This document shows, piece by piece, positions 7,229 to 10,544 of a stretch of 10,544 bases of DNA. This DNA comes from JAVVUQ01 sp036653075 (GTDB lineage: Bacteria > Bacillota > Clostridia > Christensenellales > CAG-314), in contig JAVVUQ010000056.1 of assembly GCA_036653075.1 (NCBI GenBank), positions 1 through 10,544 of the forward strand, written 5' to 3'. Position numbers and translations under genes: made by a program. The notes below the pieces were generated by a model that saw only the letters and a program-made list of their open reading frames with translations, was not told the DNA's origin and did no database searches. The first letter of the stretch is position 1. Each line of letters begins with the position of its first letter.

Positions 7229-7297
7229 AATCTTTACCTCACGTTATTATAATGGCATCTTCTTCGCTTGTTATACAGTATATTATTGCTGTTAATA

Positions 7298-7317
7298 ATC
7301 TAATGTAGCCATTAGAT
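7298..7317. promoter_or_regulatory. Palindromic operator candidate at the tdh transcription start
   Basis: ATCTAATG (7298-7305) and CATTAGAT (7310-7317) are perfect 8-bp arms around a 4-nt centre. The palindrome abuts the -10 box on its downstream side and covers the expected start point (about 7310-7312), a classic position for a repressor site. In RNA its outer part could instead pair with GCCAUUA near the tdh SD (7250-7256 on the plus strand reads TAATGGC, complementary to 7308-7314). Both readings are inference; the symmetry itself is exact. Confidence 0.5.
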
Positions 7318-7346
7318 AATATAACACTTTTTCAATTAAATTTCAA
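7318..7346 (-). promoter_or_regulatory. Sigma-A type promoter of tdh-kbl
   Basis: Read on the minus strand, TTGAAA (7346-7341) is followed after exactly 17 nt by TATATT (7323-7318), and the -10 is preceded by TGT, an extended -10. This is the best promoter in the window. Transcription would begin near 7311, giving a leader of about 80 nt before the tdh start codon. Confidence 0.72.
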
Positions 7347-7530
7347 TGGTTTATGTCCACTATTTTAATATATTTTTTTCAAATTCCTTTTACATATAAA
7401 AACCTATTTTTGGTTATACTTTTTATAATTAATATTATTTATTTATTATTTTATTAAATGCGTATTAGCTTTTTAATCATTATTTTTCACTCTTTTATAA
7501 CAAAATAGCTTAAAAGCATTAAATGCGCCG

Positions 7531-9090
7531 CTATTTCACCATTTTACATATCTGCAACGCCGTAGTCAATCCGTCCGATGCCGCCGATACTATTCCGCCC
7601 GCATAACCTGCGCCCTCACCACAAGGATATAATCCATTGATGTTGCTTTCTCTACTTTCATTTCTAAGTATTCTTACCGGCGACGAACTTCTACTTTCAA
7701 TAGCGGTTAACACTCCGCTACTATCAAAACCTTTTATCTTTTTACCAAACTTTTTTATACCCTCAAGTAATCCAGCTGTTATAAAATCAGGCAAACAATC
7801 TCTTAAATTCGACTGCTTAACTAAACAACTGTAAGTAGGCGTTATATCAAAATGATTACCTATTCTGTTTTCCATAAAATCTAATGTATTTTGACAAGGC
7901 GCTACATAATTATTGTGCATTTTATACGCCTTTTGTTCCCATTTTCTTTGAAACTCTATTCCAGCAAGCACATCATCACTTTCAAAATCAGTTGGATTTA
8001 CATTTACAAGCAAAGCGCTGTTACTGCTATTTCCATCTCGCCTACTGTTACTCATTCCATTCGTTACAACCGTTTCCTTTTCACTCGACGCCGCTATCAC
8101 ATCTCCGCCTGGACACATACAAAATGTATAAACCGTCCTACCTCCATCTAAATGCTCGTACATTTTATAATCCGCAGCATTTAAATCTCGGTGCGTATGA
8201 TAAATTCCGTACCTTTCTAAATCAATCATCTCTTTACTATGCTCTATCCTAACTCCCATAGCAAACGCCTTTCGCTCCATCTGTACGCCCCTTCGCTTTA
8301 ACATCTCAAAAGTGTCTCTTGAACTATGACCAATCGCTAATACTACTTTGTCACACATAATAGTTTTGATGATGCCACTTTCCATTACTTCAATGCCACT
8401 TATCTTACTATTATTAACTACTATGTCTGTCATAGTACTCTTAAATCTCCATTCTACGCCCAAACTACTCAATTCATCTCTAAAATTTGAAATTACAGTT
8501 TCCAATACGTCCGTTCCAATGTGAGGCGTTGAAGAATACATAATGTCATCGTGAGCGCCGAATTTATTAAATGTATTAAATATGGTATAAATATTTTCAT
8601 TATTTATACCAGAAGTTAATTTACCATCTGAAAATGTTCCCGCTCCGCCCAAACCAAATTGAACGTTAGAGTTTTCGTTTAAAATTTTATTATCCCAAAA
8701 GTTTTGTACTGAAATTTTCCGTTCTTTTAAATCGTCGCCTCTTTCTATAATGACAGTTTTAATACCTGCTTTAGCAAGAGCGTAGGCGCAAAACAGTCCT
8801 GCTGGGCCGCTGCCTACAATGCAAACTTTTAAATTGTTATCACTTTTTTGAATATTATCAATTATATTGATTTTTTCTTTAAATGGTTCGACTGCTTTGT
8901 TAGATAAGTCAGCATCGCAATCAAAGGCTATTGTCAAAGTAAATTTAACGCCGTGTCTTGCGTCAACAGATTTTTTTAATAATTGCAAGTTAGAGATACT
9001 ACTTCTTTTTATTCTCAGTTTTAATCCTATTGCGCTTATATAATCTTCATCGCCTAAATCCATAATTAAATTGCTTATTGTATATTTCAA
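7531..9090 (-). CDS. FAD-dependent dehydrogenase of unknown substrate (COG2509-like)
   Basis: This is a 519-residue flavoprotein. A short N-terminal domain (1-85, with the family-typical KKSVDAR at 39-45) precedes an FAD-binding Rossmann fold: KVCIVGSGPAGLFCAYALAKAG (88-109, glycines 93, 95 and 98) with Glu116 (IIERG) for the ribose. The block FGLGGAGTFSDGKLTS (145-160) and the C-terminal PCGEGAGYAGGIVSAASDG (489-507) mark the uncharacterised FAD-dependent dehydrogenase group COG2509, common in Clostridia and Bacteroides. No transmembrane segment or signal peptide is seen, so it is probably cytosolic. The reaction is unknown. The start is TTG at 9090, chosen because AAGGAG (9097-9102) lies 6 nt upstream; the first in-frame ATG (residue 10, 9063) has no such site. 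It follows the HI0933 flavoprotein gene on the same strand, but a terminator hairpin separates them. Confidence 0.85.
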   Translation of the reverse strand: MKYTISNLIMDLGDEDYISAIGLKLRIKRSSISNLQLLKKSVDARHGVKFTLTIAFDCDADLSNKAVEPFKEKINIIDNIQKSDNNLKVCIVGSGPAGLFCAYALAKAGIKTVIIERGDDLKERKISVQNFWDNKILNENSNVQFGLGGAGTFSDGKLTSGINNENIYTIFNTFNKFGAHDDIMYSSTPHIGTDVLETVISNFRDELSSLGVEWRFKSTMTDIVVNNSKISGIEVMESGIIKTIMCDKVVLAIGHSSRDTFEMLKRRGVQMERKAFAMGVRIEHSKEMIDLERYGIYHTHRDLNAADYKMYEHLDGGRTVYTFCMCPGGDVIAASSEKETVVTNGMSNSRRDGNSSNSALLVNVNPTDFESDDVLAGIEFQRKWEQKAYKMHNNYVAPCQNTLDFMENRIGNHFDITPTYSCLVKQSNLRDCLPDFITAGLLEGIKKFGKKIKGFDSSGVLTAIESRSSSPVRILRNESRESNINGLYPCGEGAGYAGGIVSAASDGLTTALQICKMVK

Positions 9091-9096
9091 ATTGTA

Positions 9097-9102
9097 CTCC
9101 TT
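9097..9102 (-). promoter_or_regulatory. Ribosome binding site that decides a TTG start
   Basis: AAGGAG on the minus strand, 6 nt before TTG at 9090. This strong site fixes the non-ATG start of the FAD dehydrogenase and rules out the ATG at 9063. Confidence 0.85.
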
Positions 9103-9163
9103 GTTATTTTGTTGTTACGTGATATATTTATTAAATATGGATTTAACGAAATAAATCAATATA

Positions 9164-9194
9164 AAACCGACTGTTTTAATTATGCAGTCGGTTT
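9164..9194 (-). terminator. Intrinsic terminator after the HI0933 flavoprotein gene
   Basis: On the minus strand AAACCGACTG and CAGTCGGTTT form a perfect 10-bp stem (arms 9164-9173 and 9185-9194) with an 11-nt loop. The stem starts 5 nt after the stop codon and ends in UUUUAU. The U tract is short but the stem is strong. It should end or reduce transcription from 10357-9200 before the next gene, which therefore probably has its own weak promoter within 9103-9163, where I see only poor matches (for example TTGATT at the upstream end). Confidence 0.72.
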
Positions 9195-9199
9195 AAGCA

Positions 9200-10357
9200 T
9201 TACTCTGATTTTCCTGCGACGATTCCGCTTGAAAACGCCCAATGGAGATTATATCCGCCGCACAATCCGTCGACGTCGATTGCTTCGCCGCAAGCGTAAA
9301 GTCCTTCAGTTTTTCTAAACTCTAAGGTTGTTTTAAGTGTTTTTGTATCAATGCCGCCCGTCATAACTTGCGCTTGCTCAAAACTGCCCAAGCCTAAAAC
9401 ATCATAATCGAAATGTTTTATAACGTGGCATAAACCATCTATATCGTTTTTGCCATAATCTATGGCGCGTTGTTTAAGTTCATCTGCTATTTTGTTATGA
9501 TAAATACCTGTCATTAGATGTTGTGAGCCAAAGTTGTTATATCTTTCTTTAAAAAGAGGGGATAAGTCGTCTTCGCTAATTGTAGGCATTAAGTCTAAGC
9601 TAATTGTATACTTTTTTAGGTTATCGAAATCTCTTGAAATAATAGAGGACATATTCATTACTACAATACCGCTTAGCGCATTTTCTTTAAACTGTACTTC
9701 GCCGCTTTCCGTATGCACAAGTTTTCCATCTTTTCGCAAACTTACGTCGCATTTTACTCGTAAGCCTGTTAATAGTTTAGTTGTAGGATTTACTTTTATG
9801 CAAGTTAAAGCTGGATGAAAGGGAATTAGCACTCTATTTTCTACTAATTTATCCAAATTATATATAGTTGATTGCGCTTTTCCGCCTATTGCAATAATTA
9901 CTCTATCGGCAGTTATAATTTCGCCATTACTTAAGGTCGTGGCGATGCAATCATTTCTTTTATAAATAGTTTCTGCTGCTTGTCCTAAAATAAAGTTTAT
10001 ATTCAATCGTTCACATTCAAATCTTAAACAATCCAATACGCTTGTCGCCGTTTCAGATATTGGATATAATCTGCCTTCGCTGTCAGCGTAACTAATTAAA
10101 CCTATATCATATAGTAGCTTATTAGCTCCTTCTTTTGAACGTAGCAGTACATCGGACACAAATTTATCGTTTTTATAGCACATATTATTTATCGCTAAAT
10201 TTCCAAAATTACAACGTCCGTTTCCTGTAACAAGAATTTTTTTGCCAATTCTTTCATTTCTCTCAATAACAGTGACTTTATCGCCCAATCTTCCCGCAGT
10301 AATGGCTGCAGCTAATCCGCTTGCGCCTCCGCCTAAAACAACTAATTTCCTACTCAT
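9200..10357 (-). CDS. HI0933/YhiN-family flavoprotein (aminoacetone oxidase family FAD-binding enzyme)
   Basis: This is an FAD-binding oxidoreductase of 385 aa, slightly short for the HI0933 (YhiN) family (about 400). The N-terminus is a textbook dinucleotide fold: LVVLGGGASGLAAAITAGRLG (5-25, glycines 9, 11 and 14) with Glu32. It is followed by the family signature IGKKILVTGNGRCNFGN (37-53). Near the C-terminus are QVMTGGID (330-337) and LYACGEAIDVDGLCGGYNL (353-371), also diagnostic. Some members are described as oxidising aminoacetone to methylglyoxal, ammonia and hydrogen peroxide; most are uncharacterised, so the substrate here is uncertain. The ATG at 10357 overlaps the end of the upstream small gene by 8 nt and has only a weak SD (GGTGA at 10364-10368), suggesting coupled translation. 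A terminator follows its stop codon. Confidence 0.88.
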   Translation of the reverse strand: MSRKLVVLGGGASGLAAAITAGRLGDKVTVIERNERIGKKILVTGNGRCNFGNLAINNMCYKNDKFVSDVLLRSKEGANKLLYDIGLISYADSEGRLYPISETATSVLDCLRFECERLNINFILGQAAETIYKRNDCIATTLSNGEIITADRVIIAIGGKAQSTIYNLDKLVENRVLIPFHPALTCIKVNPTTKLLTGLRVKCDVSLRKDGKLVHTESGEVQFKENALSGIVVMNMSSIISRDFDNLKKYTISLDLMPTISEDDLSPLFKERYNNFGSQHLMTGIYHNKIADELKQRAIDYGKNDIDGLCHVIKHFDYDVLGLGSFEQAQVMTGGIDTKTLKTTLEFRKTEGLYACGEAIDVDGLCGGYNLHWAFSSGIVAGKSE

Positions 10358-10544
10358 GCGTTATCACCATATCCAACTTTTTTGAAAAATAAGGTCTATT
10401 GTTTGCTTCATAAAACTGCACTAAGTTCATACATTTTAATTTATATAATCCTATTAGCAATGTAATAGTTGCAGCGCCTATTGCCCAATACGCTCCGTCC
10501 ATAAATATAACCTCTACAAATATCAAAGTTAGGCATATCATAAG
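10350..10544 (-). CDS. Small or partial membrane protein, unknown function (open at the right edge)
   Basis: I do not recognise this protein. The frame is open to the window edge and ends in TAG at 10350-10352, overlapping the HI0933 gene start by 8 nt. The best internal start is ATG at 10502, with GAGG (10511-10514) 8 nt upstream, giving a 50-residue protein: MDGA, a membrane segment (about residues 5-20, AYWAIGAATITLLIGLY), then a polar tail with NNRPYFSKKLD. The residues before that ATG (LMICLTLIFVEVIF) are also hydrophobic, so it could equally be the C-terminal end of a longer membrane protein whose start lies outside the window. The overlap indicates co-transcription with the flavoprotein gene. 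Sequence beyond the edge would decide. Confidence 0.55.
   Translation of the reverse strand, partial: LMICLTLIFVEVIFMDGAYWAIGAATITLLIGLYKLKCMNLVQFYEANNRPYFSKKLDMVITHE

Larger units (their letters stand above)
7229..7530. other. 302-bp intergenic region upstream of tdh
   Basis: No gene is visible. It holds the tdh leader, the palindrome TATACAGTATA (7272-7282), the operator-like repeat and the promoter listed separately. The half nearest the FAD dehydrogenase (7350-7530) is very AT-rich. It contains only weak hairpins, such as the short GCATT/AATGC palindrome near 7516-7526, and no convincing terminator for the upstream gene. Confidence 0.55.

Noticed and set aside
7229..7346. T-box or glycine/threonine riboswitch in front of tdh
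   Set aside because: The leader is only about 80 nt, with no T-box sequence, no terminator hairpin with U run and no recognisable glycine riboswitch core.
7884..8252. Overlapping plus-strand frames of 122 and 86 codons opposite the FAD dehydrogenase
   Set aside because: Two different frames overlap each other and the real gene, composition is unusual (many His, Tyr and Phe), and there is no SD.

Overview
The window is a low-GC stretch of a bacterial chromosome. AT-rich spacers, Shine-Dalgarno sites of the AGGAG/GAGG type and the gene content (peptidase T, the threonine dehydrogenase/KBL pair, two Clostridia-type FAD dehydrogenases) suggest a Bacillota/Clostridia-like anaerobe that ferments amino acids and peptides. 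No rRNA or other marker gene is present, so this placement is an inference. I saw no tRNA, CRISPR array, intact mobile element or phage gene.

Layout: (1) Positions 1-305 hold a possible gene tail at the left edge, then AT-rich promoter DNA. (2) 306-1586 (+) encodes a CPA-type cation/proton antiporter, followed by a strong terminator at 1643-1679 and a three-copy 33-bp tandem repeat at 1734-1832. (3) Everything from 1849 to the right edge is on the minus strand. An MFS transporter (4415-3069) and peptidase T (3072-1849) overlap by ATGA and form one operon. (4) After a 441-bp AT-rich gap come tdh (7228-6191) and kbl (6047-4857), the two-step threonine-to-glycine pathway. They lie behind a well-formed promoter at 7318-7346 whose start point overlaps a palindrome. 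(5) Upstream of these are a COG2509-type FAD dehydrogenase (9090-7531, TTG start), a terminator hairpin, an HI0933/YhiN flavoprotein (10357-9200), and the end of a small membrane-protein gene that overlaps it by 8 nt.

How the genes work together: PepT frees amino acids from tripeptides. Tdh oxidises threonine to 2-amino-3-oxobutyrate, and Kbl cleaves that with CoA to glycine and acetyl-CoA. The Tdh product decarboxylates spontaneously to aminoacetone when Kbl is limiting. Some HI0933-family flavoproteins are described as aminoacetone oxidases, so the nearby flavoprotein could be functionally linked, although it is in a separate transcription unit and the family is also widespread without this link.

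No wholly new multigene system is evident. The most unusual signals are non-coding: paired inverted repeats around tdh-kbl, a two-copy 21-bp-period element in front of the MFS gene, a recurrent TATACAGT octamer confined to intergenic DNA, a three-codon mini-ORF overlapping the antiporter start, and the tandem repeat.
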